Shown here: in pieces, positions 37,683 to 48,776 of the stretch
How positions within the stretch are numbered: the first letter of the stretch is position 1
Layout: every line of letters begins with the position of its first letter
Origin: Nemophila menziesii
Lineage: Eukaryota > Streptophyta > Magnoliopsida > Boraginales > Hydrophyllaceae
Assembly: GCA_029959085.1 (NCBI GenBank)
Contig: JARWIR010000005.1
Span: forward strand, 33,349,350 to 33,413,349
DNA length: 64,000 nt
Direction of reading: 5' to 3'
The notes under the pieces: model-generated
Told to the model about the DNA's origin: nothing
Databases searched by the model: none
Seen by the model: only the letters and a program-made list of their open reading frames with translations
Position numbers and translations under genes: made by a program

Positions 37683-38986
37683 ATTAGCTCTTGAAAAATG
37701 TTAATTTTGTGGTTTCCTGATGTGTTTTATCTTTTTGTCTTTGGTGAGGAATTGCTTTTCCTAAAAAAGATTTATCCATATCAATCAATTTCAAGGAATT
37801 TTACTAATTAAGTGAGATAAAATTTTCAATATCTTGTTAAATTTCTGAAATTAAATTTGTTGGTTTCTAATTGTATATTTGTCTTGATGTTTACTTATGA
37901 TTGCATGTGCTTTTGTTGTGGAATTGATGAAGGGATGGGTTACTGATCAGGGTTTAATTACTTATTATGTGGGTAAGTTGATGGCGCTTAATCCCTTAAG
38001 ATTATGGAAATCAAGTCTGATATTTGGAGTAGCTGATTTGTGTGGTTTTTCAGTTTTAGTCCCTATGTAACACTTAAATGCAAAATTGATAGTTAATTGT
38101 CCTTTGTTTTTGCGAAATTGATTCTTAAGTCACATGGTTTTTTGATTTTCGATGGTTTAAGTCTTTGATTTTCGAAATTTATGGTATGAGATTATGTTAA
38201 GTTTAATAGTTACTTGTACTGTTTATGCAAATGAGTTTTTAGAAGAGGCAATCATTTTTGTCAGGCTGTATTATGAAGAAGTTTAGAATATTACACTTTT
38301 AGTCCTTGTGAAAAAGTAATTTTTGATGTCAATTTGTGTAATTAAATTACACTATAAGTCCCTTTGTCAATTTGTCAATCCGTGATATCATATTTTCAAA
38401 AAATAACACTATTTGTCCATTGCTAATTTTGAAAGTAATCAGGGACTTACACTATCAATTTCGCATTTATGTAAGTTACAGAAAATACAAATCAACCCAG
38501 ATTTACAAATATGATGAAAATACCTTTATATAAGACAATTATCTTTACAAAATTGCCCCAAATGTTTGTAAAATGGTCCAATTGGGCCAAAACAATTTTA
38601 AAATATCTTCTTTAAGTTTGTTAAATGATGATTATAGTTCTAAAAATTTACAAAATGGTCCCTAAACTATTAAGAGATGTTTTTTTGGTCCAAAGTGCCC
38701 TTGGACGGTTTGTTGATGACATTGCATTAATATTTTAACTTGTAAGTGTTTATTATTTGATATGTTTCATTTAATTGCCACGGTGTTCTATTTGAATTTT
38801 CTAGAAAAAGAATTTGGGGCTAATATTCTGATTTGTAAAATTATTTAGGGTTTTTTTTAAATTTTCTAAAAACTAAAAGTGTAAAGGAATGGGTTAAATG
38901 GTTTGTTGTAAAGGAATGAGAAAAATGCATTTTCGTATATCCTAAATTTATGTGAAAATTCAGAACTTGGTATATTTATAAGGGTA
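37683..38986. other. Gene-free DNA, possibly inside a decayed hAT element
   Basis: AT-rich without coding signal. It sits between a possible hAT 5' end (35309) and a hAT transposase C-terminus (39278), so it may be hAT intron or spacer. Confidence 0.4.
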
Positions 38987-39297
38987 GATATTGAGATTTG
39001 GTGTTGAGATATTCTGATAGCATCTCTGTGATTTAGTGTTGAGATATTCTAAAAGCAACCCCATCTTGTCAAAGGTAGTTGGGGTTATTTATTGCAAAAC
39101 CTGATATTGAGATTTGGTGTTGAGATATTCTGATAGCAACTCTGTGATTTGGTGTTGAGATATTCTGAAAGCAACCCCATCTTGTCAAATGGGTTATTTA
39201 TTGCAAAAGCTGATATTGAGATTTGGTGCTGGGATATTTTGATAACAACTCTTTAAGATATTCTGATAGCAAAAGCTGATATTGAGATTTGGAGAAA
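38987..39297 (+). repeat. Tandem repeat, units of 116, 109 and 66 bp
   Basis: Each unit starts GATATTGAGATTTGG (38987, 39103, 39212, 39278). Units 1 and 2 share GTGTTGAGATATTCTGATAG and GCAACCCCATCTTGTCAAA. The fourth start is the first codons of the hAT fragment below. Confidence 0.9.
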
Positions 39298-39598
39298 ATA
39301 TACTAGCGGACCTGTTTTCTCTCTCATGGCACATGACCTGCTCACTATACCAACGTCCTCAGTTCCATCAGAGTCGGCTTTCAGTGAGGGTAAGAAACAA
39401 CTTTCCGATCAGCGACAGAGTATGATAGGGTCTACATTAGAATGGGTGGAGCAGCTACAAGACTGGATGAAGGCAGACGTCCGAACACATGATCAATTGG
39501 ATGCTTTATCTCACGACGAGGATTTAGTGTTCAACCTATCTAGCTCAGGTGACAGTACAAGCCCTTTAGAACCATATCAGGTCGATGAAGAGGAGTAG
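39278..39598 (+). pseudogene. hAT transposase C-terminal dimerisation domain
   Basis: The frame reads DIEIWRKY...PVFSLMAHDLLTIPTSSVPSESAFS..., matching the hAT C-terminal dimerisation domain (Dimer_Tnp_hAT), whose usual core is LS.MARD.L.IP.SSV.SE.AFS followed by LIC..W. Here the helix before the tail reads STLEWVEQLQDWMK. An acidic tail ends at a stop (39596-39598). The BED zinc finger and catalytic core are absent, so it cannot transpose. The region could be a domesticated piece, but no start or promoter context supports that. Confidence 0.85.
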
Positions 39599-40339
39599 TG
39601 AGTTCTTTCTTGTAGATTTATATATTTAAAGTTATTTATCAAAAAACATATTAACAGTTTTACCAAGGGGTTAAAAGAACTACATGGTGGCTTGATCTTT
39701 TTCTGAGTATGCATTTCACGTTACTTACAGAAAAGGTACGTAGCCAGCCTAAATTCCATGGGCACAGTCACCAACCCCCCTTCCCTTTTTTCACTGGTCA
39801 TTCTTTTGGTGTTGATGCAATGTACGAATTATAATTGTAACAAATTCTTTTATTATAACTTGTAATTTATTTAATCAGCAAATTTTATAAATTGTAAATT
39901 GTATTTGTATGAGTAAATATATAGGAGATATATATTTATCAGTAACAGATAACAATATGAAAAAAAACAAATAGAACTTAAGTATGAAAAATAATTTAAG
40001 GAGGTAAAGAAATAAATAATTAATGATTTTAAACAAACAAAAAAATAAATACAACTTAAGTATGAAAAAACATGTATTAAAGTACAAATTGAATATGTTT
40101 TTATACTCTATTTTTTATAATGATAAAAAGTTTTTTTGTAAATATACAAATAAAATCAAATTATAAAAAAAGAGCCAATAATCAAGAAAGGCCTATTAAA
40201 AAAACTATTAATAAAATAAGTACTAGAATAAGACTCTTTATAATAAAACGCCTAAACCCAAAATACCCTTACAAATAGTAATTAAAAAAAAGAAAATAAT
40301 TAGAAAAAAACAAAAACTTATAAACACACGCGCACATAT
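39599..40339. other. AT-rich gene-free DNA
   Basis: Runs of A with short T blocks (39880-40320). No gene or repeat structure recognised. Confidence 0.5.
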
Positions 40340-40726
40340 GTGATTTTTTTTTTAAAATCGTCATAACTAATTCAAAGAAATTAAAAAAATGAAAAATATA
40401 TATATTTGGATAAATCAAATTAATATTTACGTCTATGTTTTTTTAGAATTTTTAGAATTTTTTAAATTTTTTTTTCGCAGATACGGAATTTTATGTTTTG
40501 AACATTGAATTTCATGTTTTAAACATGAAAATCCGTGTATGCGAAAAAAATCACTATTTTAAACAGTGAATTTCATGTTTTAAACATGAAAATCGGTGTC
40601 TGCGAAAAAAAAAGCCAAAAGAAAAATCATAGACGTAAATATTAACTTGCTTTATCCAAAAATGCAATTTTTTTATTTTTTTCTGATATTTTAGAATTAG
40701 TTATGACGATTTAAAAAAAAATTCAC
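40340..40726. repeat. Fold-back element with internal palindromes (387 bp)
   Basis: Outer arms GTGATTTT...AAATCGTCATAACTAATTC (40340-40375) and its inverted copy (40690-40726) continue to TTAATATTTACGTCTATG (near 40420 and 40630). The centre has two direct copies of a smaller palindrome, TTTCATGTTTTAAACATGAA, followed by GTGT-TGCGAAAAAAA. No coding capacity and no clear target duplication. Confidence 0.8.
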
Positions 40727-40752
40727 GGACTGTGTAATGATATAAGTAGTAT

Positions 40753-40930
40753 GTGGTGGTTGTGGTGGTAGAGGTGGTGATGGTCGTGATGACTGTAGTG
40801 GTGGTTAAATACATGTTTCTACTTGACGTTATTTTCCTCGGTTTTTACATAAGGTAGCTTGCGCTAAGGATCTAATCAGCGTGTGGTGGTGGTGGTGGTG
40901 GTGGAGGTGGTAGTGGTGGTGGTGGAAGTA
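40753..40930. repeat. GTG-rich simple repeat in two blocks
   Basis: (GTG)n and GGTGGTAGTGG variants at 40753-40806 and 40881-40927. Confidence 0.9.
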
Positions 40931-41240
40931 CCCTATTATTTGCTTAGTATTTAAAATAAATATTGTATTAATAAATAAATAATGTATTTAATAATAAGGA
41001 TAGTAAAAATGTGAAAAATATAAAAGAAATATTTTTTATAAATAATTGTTTTATTAGATATTTTGGTATTAAATAAATTATTTAAAAATTTAATTTAATA
41101 ATTAGGTACTTTTGTTAGATATTTTTTAGTAAATATCTTATAAAAAAGAAATATGTATTAAATTATTTATTTATTTATAATTTAAAAAACATTTAAATTT
41201 ATGTATTAAATTAAATTCAAAACAAAGAAAAAAAATAGAA
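40931..41240. other. AT-rich DNA upstream of PRP31
   Basis: Almost pure A/T with TATTTAATAAATAAATA-like runs; nothing else seen. Confidence 0.6.
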
Positions 41241-41297
41241 ACATGGCCCTGATCCTTATAGGATCAGGTCTGAACCGCTCCTTTAGATGCCCCGACC

Positions 41298-41304
41298 TAT
41301 ATAA
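41298..41304 (+). promoter_or_regulatory. Probable TATA box of PRP31
   Basis: TATATAA in CCTATATAACCC, about 30 bp before a purine/pyrimidine-mixed leader. The leader then reads AATTAAG/GTAAAA (donor 41469) and TTTTGCAG (acceptor ending 41700), predicting a 5' UTR intron 41469-41700. Confidence 0.55.
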
Positions 41305-41837
41305 CCCATCTCTTCACACTCGCATTGAAACAAAAAAACAAAAAGAATTCTCTTCATACGCAGGTCTCCCCTTACCACCAAGCCGCTCTCCTGCACGAGA
41401 AAACCGCCTCCACTCGTGGACCATTCTCCACCATCATCAACCCGGCTTGGCGAAGAACCCAAATTAAGGTAAAAAAATTAGGTTTTACCATTGATACTCT
41501 AAAATTGATTTTTTATTAACCTAATATCATCAATTTTACAATTTTTTAAGATTATCTGATTTAAGTATATATAAATAGTCGTGATGTATACTATATTATG
41601 GGGAGGGGATGCCCTGTGAGTTTTGTGGGTCCCATAATTTGCCGTGACTGTTGGAGTGAGCAATTTGGTCTTATACTCTACTTTTTGAATTGTTTTGCAG
41701 TAAATTAAAATCAAATCCAAGCCCTAGCTACTTGTATCGTTTTAATTTTCGTGGAATTTCGCTCAATCGAAAAGAATCATTATAAAGTGTTTCAACAGAA
41801 CGTCTGAGCTCAAACAAGCTAGTATCATCATCTTATA

Positions 41838-43976
41838 ATGGTAATTTTTCACTCAATCAATTTCAGTTATGTTTTATATATATCTATCATACATATATGT
41901 GTATTTCAATCAATTAGTTTTATGTTAATATGTGGTATTTAAATGTTTAATTCATGTAGTTTGATTTAATGGGAATTTTCAGTTAAAGCATCGATTATTT
42001 GTAGTGATATGTATTATTTATACAGTACTTTGAGTGCTACAAATTTGGAGTTTGAATGAAGTATTGTATAGATTTATGATTTATTAAAGGGCTAATTTGT
42101 GACTTTAACACTAGTATATTTGATTCCTTTGAAACCCTAGGTTAAATTTGACTATTTTAATCAATGTTCTTAATCCCGAGTATTCATATCTTTTAAATAA
42201 CTGCTCTGTTTCATTTGTTGTAGGCAACTCTTGCTGATTCATTCTTGGCAGATCTTGATGACTTATCTGATAATGAAGCTGCTGATCTTGTAAGTATAAT
42301 GCTATTTTAAGTATCATCCTCTATAAATTTTATTTTTTATCAGTTTCTGAGATTTAATTTTTGCCCTTAGGATCAGGAGATTGAGGAAACTGAGCAAATG
42401 GAAGAAGATATTGATGGTGACTTAGCAGACATAGAGGCACTAAATTACGATGATCTTGATAGTGTTTCCAAATTACAGAAAACACAGCGTTACATTGATA
42501 TTATACAGAAAGTAGAAAACGCTCTTACAAACGGATTAAACAAACCAAATCAAGTAATCGTATTAGAAGACGATCCAGAATATCAACTAATCGTGGACTG
42601 TAACGCATTATCAGTTGATATAGAAAACGAAATAGTAATAATCCACAATTTTATTCGCGATAAATACCGTTTAAAATTCCCAGAACTCGAATCATTAGTT
42701 CATCATCCGATAGATTACGCACGAGTAGTTCAAAAAATCGGGAACGAAATGGATTTAACATTAGTAGATCTCGAAGGACTTTTACCTTCTGCTATAATCA
42801 TGGTTGTTTCTGTAACAGCTTCAACTACAAGTGGTAAACAACTCCCAAACGATGTGTTACAAAAAACACTAGATGCGTGTGATCGAGCTCTCGCTTTAGA
42901 TTCATCAAAGAAAAAAGTTCTTGATTTTGTTGAGTCTCGTATGGGTTATATCGCACCAAATCTTTCCGCTATAGTAGGCAGTGCTGTGGCGGCAAAGCTA
43001 GTCGGATTAGCCGGTGGTTTATCAGCTTTAGCGAAAATGCCGGCTTGTAACGTTCAACTTCTCGGTGCTAAAAAGAAGAATTTAGCGGGTTTTTCAACTG
43101 CTACTTCACAGTTTCGTGTAGGTTATATTGAGCAAACGGAGATATTTCAAACTACACCTCCTTCTTTGAGAATGAGAGCTTGTCGATTATTGGCGGGAAA
43201 ATCGACTTTGGCTGCACGTGTAGATTCCACTAGAGGAGACCCTACGGGAAATACTGGTAGGACTTTACGAGATGAGATTCGTAAGAAGATTGAAAAATGG
43301 CAAGAGCCACCTCCAGCTAAGCTTGCTAAGCCACTTCCTGTACCCGATTCTGAGCCCAAGAAAAAACGAGGTGGTCGTCGTTTAAGGAAGATGAAAGAAC
43401 GGTAAAATGTTTTTTTTTTTTTAAAATTTTAATTTTACGTTTTTCTGATTTATTTTGGTTTTTGTTTTGTTAGGTATGCTTTAACGGATATGAGGAAATT
43501 AGCTAATAGGATGGCTTTTGGAGTACCTGAAGAGAGTTCATTAGGAGATGGACTTGGTGAAGGTTATGGAATGCTTGGTCAAGCTGGGAATGGGAAGTTA
43601 CGTGTAGCTGTTGGTCAGAGTAAACTTGCTGCTAAAGTTGCTAAAAAGTAATTTTATTTTTAACTTTAATTTTTTTTAATTTGTTTATTATATCTCATTT
43701 TAATATTCTTTTTCAGGTTTAAAGTCAAGCATCATGGAAGTAGTAGTGGTGTTACCTCAGGATTGACATCAAGTTTGGCCTTTACTCCTGTGCAGGTGTG
43801 TGTTTTATGATTGACTGACTTTTTATTTTATATATATTTTATTTTATTTATTCGGTTTTGTGTGTTTGTAGGGAATTGAGCTATCGAATCCTCAAGCGCA
43901 TGCACATCATTTGGGTGGTGGGACCAGTACTTACTTTTCGGAAACAGGAACTTTTTCAAAGATTAAGAGGATGTGA
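41838..43976 (+). CDS. PRP31: U4/U6 snRNP protein PRP31, 6 coding exons
   Basis: Coding exons 41838-41840 (ATG only), 42224-42289, 42371-43401, 43474-43647, 43717-43795 and 43872-43976 join in frame to 485 residues, the length I recall for Arabidopsis PRP31. It binds U4 snRNA with 15.5K and bridges U4/U6 to U5 in the tri-snRNP. Visible: acidic N-terminus ATLADSFLADLDDLSDNEA; NOSIC/Nop core with ALNYDDLDSVSKLQKTQRY, DCNALSVDIENEIVIIHNFI, LESLVHHPIDYARVV, then MGYIAPNLSAIVGSAVAAKL and GGLSALAKMPACNVQLLG; Prp31 C-terminal domain with KIEKWQEPPPAK, KKKRGGRRLRKMKER and KLANRMAFG; the end is YFSETGTFSKIKRM. All splice sites are GT-AG. The first coding exon carries only the start codon, so translation start depends on correct splicing of a phase-0 intron. 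Confidence 0.96.
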
Positions 43977-44231
43977 AGTTTCTTCAGGCTTTATTTTCAT
44001 TGAGATCCTATTAGCTGATTATAAACTTGTTTTTTTTTTAAAGAAATGATGGGACAAGGTTTTGTTATCTAAATAGAGTTATTATGGAGTTGGTTATGTG
44101 AAATTGTCTTGTGTTGAACATGTAAGTAACTGAAATTAGATATAAAATTGTCTTAAGTTTATTCTTTTTCTCTTGTTTGTTATGTTTGCAATTCCATTAG
44201 TATAGAAAAAAATAAAATAATGTGTAGTATA

Positions 44232-44515
44232 TCGAACATATGCTTCCTTCCCTCTATAGCCCAATCCAATCCTTTCTCTTGTTGTGGAGATAGTTTAGAA
44301 AACACGTCTCCATTGATTGGGTCTAAAGTTGAGGGGTCGCTTTTGGAATTACGTGAAATTGCAGGGACTATTGTATCTTGTTGTTGTATGCAGCCTTGTA
44401 TTTGTAGTTTAGTCATTGATACAATAAAAGGGGCATGATTATAATTTACACTGTATTTTCCACCATGAGTTGCCCATTCTGATCCATCCCATATTGTTAG
44501 ATAAAGAAATATTAC
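44232..44515 (-). pseudogene. XTH (xyloglucan endotransglucosylase/hydrolase) 3' exon fragment
   Basis: Minus-strand frame with TIWDGSEWATHGGKYSVNYN and HAPFIVSMTKLQIQGC, then PQQEKGLDWAIEGRKHMF. This matches the C-terminal half of GH16 XTH proteins (IWD.S.WAT.GG, AP...., GC, W....YM.Y.YC). The catalytic motif of XTH (HDEIDFEFLG) and earlier exons are absent, and the frame loses similarity right after HMF where YSYC is expected. So it is a captured or truncated exon, not a gene. Confidence 0.75.
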
Positions 44516-44638
44516 TACACTTTGGGTAAAGATCAAGGGGTAAAGATCAAGGGCCACCCACGCTCATTATCATTATATATTTACCCTTTAGTCCACCTGT
44601 ACTAGAGATTAACCCAAAACTAACTTTTAGCTCCCAGG

Positions 44639-45165
44639 TAGGGATGTAAACGAGCCGACGAATACTAGATGTACAGGCTTGTTTTTTTAATTTCTCGAGC
44701 CGAGCTGAGCTCAAATTTAAACTAGCCAGGCCGAGCCGAGCTCAATTTTTAACGAGCTCGAGCTTCCAAGGATTCAAATCAGAAATGTTAGAAATTGTTT
44801 GTTTAACTTATAGTCGAGCACGAGTTTCTCATGAACAATTAATTTTCTATGGTTGAAATGAGACTTTCATGAACGGTTGGTATATGTGAGTGTGTGGTAT
44901 GAAAATATGAACATTACATTAATAAAAAAATAAATGTCTAAAGATATTAAAAATATCCAATTTGATATTGAACGTATATTTATACTTAGATAATATATTA
45001 ATTTATTATTTTTATAATTATAAACGAGCCCATGAGCCGAGTTCGAGTAGACTCGTTTATTTATCGAGTTTAATATGAAACTTGAGCTTGACCTTGTTTA
45101 TATTCAAGGCGATCTAGAACCGAGCTCGATCTGTTCGTGAGCGGCTTGATTCATTTACAGCCCTA
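44639..45165. mobile_element. hAT MITE (527 bp)
   Basis: Ends TAGGGATGTAAACGAGCC and, inverted, TAGGGCTGTAAATGAATC. Flanks CTCCCAGG and CTTTCAGG match at 6 of 8 (aged 8-bp duplication). Internal GAGCCGAGCTC/GAGCTCG motifs occur in both orientations. No coding frame. Same superfamily as the elements at 10900 and 25477. Confidence 0.8.
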
Positions 45166-45350
45166 CTTTCAGGGATTTAGTCCTGGCTATGTGGCCTTTG
45201 CCCCAAATAGAGCAGCTTAAAAAGATAATACACTACTCAATAGCATCTTCAGATATTAATATTCACACTTATTTTACAACTATAAAGTTAAAATACCTAC
45301 CAAGATAACAATACACTTCAGCTTGTGATATTAACGTACTCATAATATTA

Positions 45351-45680
45351 AGGGATAATTCCTTAATATCCACTAGATATCTAACGTTTTAAAAATGACA
45401 GATTAGTATCCAATATTTTATTTTTGTTATGTCGTTAGTATCCACCGTCAATTTCTTCGTTAAATGCCACGTGACGCCCACGTGGCGGGTGGAAAATCTG
45501 TTACGCAAGCGCCACGTAGACACACTTTGACTTAACAGAAAACTGACGGCATGTACTAACAAAGTCTCAAAAATAAAACCTTGGATACTGATTTATCGCT
45601 TATAAAACTTTACACATCTAAAAGTCAAAATCGAAATATGGGGTAATTTAAAACACTGGGTATCACCGATATATTTCCCT
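45351..45680. mobile_element. Inverted-repeat MITE with GCCACGTGGC-rich centre (330 bp)
   Basis: Flanked by AATATTA (45344-45350 and 45681-45687). Ends AGGGATAATTCC and, inverted, AGGGAAATATATC. Inner arms match (ATTAGTATCCAA...TTTTATTTTTG versus ATCAGTATCCAAGGTTTTAT). The centre has GCCACGTGACGCCCACGTGG. The paralogous F-box flank near 48500 carries the unoccupied site. Confidence 0.75.
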
Positions 45681-45984
45681 AATATTAAACAATAGACGCT
45701 TTGAGTAAGATCAAATACCGTTAAGTCATCTATTCCAATAAAAAAGGTCACCGCTTCAAAACTCACTAAAAGCAACTCAGGTTTACATTAAGTAAGAACA
45801 TATTATGATCACCAACTATAGTAAAAAGTAAATATAATTCAAATTGCATTAGATATATCCCTTATCAAAATTAAAACCAACTAAATATCATAAAAAATAA
45901 ATCAGCTTAATAATCATTATAATAAAAAATTGTCTAGCATAATATAGAATGGGAAGGTTATAACACTAAAAATAACGATTTCTT

Positions 45985-47055
45985 TTACTCTTTTTCAATG
46001 GTTATTGGTGGTTCCAGTTCCAGCTGCAGTGGTGCATCACAACATTCAAGAGTTTCAAAATAAGCATATGTCTCTAAACCATATCTTATAGCAGCAACTT
46101 TTTCAACTGATTGCTTTTCAAGGTCATATAACATGATATCAGCATAGCTCTTGATAACTAATTGTTTCTTGCTCTTTAGATATGCTATAGGTGCAGTTAG
46201 GAAATAAATATCAACTATCTTGGTAGGAAAATGAACATTTATCTTACTCCAAGAACCCTTATTTCCGTATTCTTTCATCACCCACAATTCAAAGCAACGA
46301 TGAGATAGACACGTCATGGCAAGGTACTCACCAAAAATCCCGACACCCAATAGAGACCTGATTCCGTCTGGATCATTAGGTTGTGATACAATATTAAATT
46401 TCTCATCACCAAGATCCAAGGCCAATATAAAATTATTGCGAGTAATCCAATGGAGAGCACCACTAACAAGGGTACCATATGATCTTTTATCGCTCACAAA
46501 ATATGGCGAGTTTTCAATGCTTTTCCATGTGTTCAATTTAAGGCTATATATCCAACATTCACACAAATCTTCAATAGGATTTGATATAAATATGACTACC
46601 TTGTAGTCATCAGTAGTTTTGTCATACCCAAAACCATAACAACAGTAATATTTAAATGTGCACACATAATTGGGAAGCAACAGCTTATGATACTTTTGTG
46701 ATACTAATGGATTCCACAAAACAATAGTATTTGTGTCTATATATCGTATACAAACCACCCCATTCGATGAACCTAACAATTCGCATCGTAGATCTTCATA
46801 TATAGGAAAAGCCAATTTTTTAACAACTTTGGTGCAGTAGTCCATAATATGAAACTTCGAAAAATCATCCTTAAAAATAATCTTGGAATTTGTAGTTGTA
46901 TTTGTCAATCTATTTAAATACATCTTGGCAAACCAACGACTATCGATCAAACTACGCCATGATTTGGATACCTGCCTGAAACATGCGATGCTTTTAACAG
47001 GTAATTTTAAAAGGACCATAAAGAGCACATCTTCTTGAACATAAAATTTAGACAT
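45985..47055 (-). CDS. F-box protein with FBA domain (copy 1)
   Basis: Single-exon frame of 356 residues. Substrate-receptor subunit of an SCF ubiquitin ligase (family knowledge); the target is unknown. F-box at about 8-48 (EDVLFMVLLKLPVKSIACFR, VSKSWRSLIDSRWFAKMYL) binds SKP1; then the F-box-associated interaction domain (about 95-300): LLGSSNGVVCIRY, VLWNPLVSQKYHKLL, YGFGYDKTTDDYKVVIF, ECWIYSLKLNTWKSIE, GTLVSGALHWIT and LAMTCLSHRCFELWVMKEYG. Closest relative in the window is copy 2 (48777-49841), with long stretches nearly identical, so they arose by tandem duplication. No internal stop. Confidence 0.92.
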   Translation of the reverse strand: MSKFYVQEDVLFMVLLKLPVKSIACFRQVSKSWRSLIDSRWFAKMYLNRLTNTTTNSKIIFKDDFSKFHIMDYCTKVVKKLAFPIYEDLRCELLGSSNGVVCIRYIDTNTIVLWNPLVSQKYHKLLLPNYVCTFKYYCCYGFGYDKTTDDYKVVIFISNPIEDLCECWIYSLKLNTWKSIENSPYFVSDKRSYGTLVSGALHWITRNNFILALDLGDEKFNIVSQPNDPDGIRSLLGVGIFGEYLAMTCLSHRCFELWVMKEYGNKGSWSKINVHFPTKIVDIYFLTAPIAYLKSKKQLVIKSYADIMLYDLEKQSVEKVAAIRYGLETYAYFETLECCDAPLQLELEPPITIEKE

Positions 47056-47098
47056 GTAGAAAAGAGAGAAAACTTTCTTTTTATTTCCCTACCGTGCG

Positions 47099-47430
47099 TG
47101 TTGATTAGGATTCTAAGACCTCATGTCTATATATTGAGATTTGTTAGGATTCTAATACCTCATATCTATATATTGAGATTTGTTAGGATTCTAGTACCAT
47201 ATATATATATATATATATACGGAGATTTGTTAGGATTCTAATACCTCATATCTATATATACTGAGATTTGTTAGGATTCTAGTACCATATATATATACTG
47301 TGCGTGTAATCCTAAATATATATATACTTGTGAGTCGTACTTAAGCGTAATTCCGAATATAAATATATTGAGATTGATTAGGATTCTAATATCTCATATC
47401 TATGAATTGAGATTTATTGGGATTCTTGTA
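47099..47430. repeat. Promoter minisatellite of F-box copy 1
   Basis: Repeated units with GAGATTTGTTAGGATTCTA and CATATCTATATAT, about 45 bp each, six to seven copies from 47125 to 47430. Only about two related copies precede copy 2 (49928-50015) and one precedes copy 3 (52978-53010). Confidence 0.85.
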
Positions 47431-48776
47431 CCATATGTATAGTGTACGTGTTTAAATAATGGGAAGGGTAAAATACCAAATACCCCCATGGTTTGACAAA
47501 GGGTTCCCCCTTACTTGTGACAATAATGGGTTTTTTAAAGTATTTTACTTATTTTTGGCCCCCCTTACTTTTGTAATATCTCAAGTTGACCCTTACTTTT
47601 TAAAAAAATTCTTTTAGGTTTCAATTTATTTTATTTGTATATTTTTTTTTATGATAAAATGTATGTTATTTTGGATAATATAGGACTTATAGTGCAAATA
47701 ACTCGAAAAATTAGCATAGGTACAATGTAGGGACCTATAGTGCAATTTTTTCATAATATAAACCCTGTAGAGAAATTAGCTCCGGATTTTTTTTTCAGCC
47801 CCCACCAACCCCCTTCACTAAAGCCCAAACTTTCATATGAAAATGTGTTAGTAACATTTTCGACTTTGCAATGTTCCAAGTAATATTTCTTCCTTGAGTA
47901 AGTGGTTTCTGAACATTATAGAATCATGTATGTAGGGAATCAGTATCATGCTGGACAATAAAAAAAATGAAATTGTTGTTTGAATGAATATAAGCAATGA
48001 AATTAAGGGTATAATGGATAAATTAGTGAGATCTGTTATAAGGGGACTGTTGTATCCTTTTCACTCACCTCTATTAGAGGGATTCCCACCCCTTTCTATT
48101 GTGTAATTCATGCTATTCATGTGTTAGGCGAGATGTTCACCAATAGCTTCCAAAACCCCTCCACATAACAATAACTTCTTTAATAACCGTCATATATTGC
48201 CACAGCTACATCAAAATTCAAAGAGTTGCATCATACACTCTTTTTCAGTCTTTTATAACCTCTTACCGCCCTACATATATATTGCAAACTATGGTGGATT
48301 AATTTCACAAAGAGGGTAGAGTGCTAAATTTTTATTAATCATGTGATCAGAATTTTAATGCACTTCCGTAAATTTATAGGCGTATTTTAACATACAAGAA
48401 ACCCAAAGTGGGGGTAAATTACAAAAATTCCCTGCACTTTTTATTCTACGCTTATGTTGATACAGAATAACAGTAGGCATATATACATATTGTAACATCA
48501 CTTGGATAACAATAAGAGATACAGAATATTAGAAGATGTAAAACATTACACATTTTGAGTAACATCAAATAAAATAATTTTTCTATTCCAATCAACAAAT
48601 CTCACTCACTACTTCAAAAGTCATTAAAAGCAACCACCAGCTATAACAGAGAGTAAATATAAGTTATATTGCATTAGATATTATCCCTTATCAAATAATA
48701 AAATCAACTAAATATCATAAAAAGTCAGTTTAATAATCATTATAATAGAATAACATAGAATGGGAAGGACAAAACA
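47431..48776. other. Spacer between F-box copies 1 and 2
   Basis: Contains GGGTAAAATACCAAATACCC (about 47466), resembling a MULE end, with no partner found, and from about 48560 a 3' flank matching that of copy 1 (TATCCCTTATCAAA, AATAATCATTATAATA, AGAATGGGAAGG). No gene. Confidence 0.55.

Noticed and set aside
41243..41467. 74-residue open frame before PRP31
   Set aside because: It ends at a good splice donor and overlaps the predicted TATA box and leader; best explained as promoter and 5' UTR.
47466..47560. GGGTAAAATACC as the left end of another MULE
   Set aside because: No inverted partner or 9-bp duplication found within the next few kilobases.
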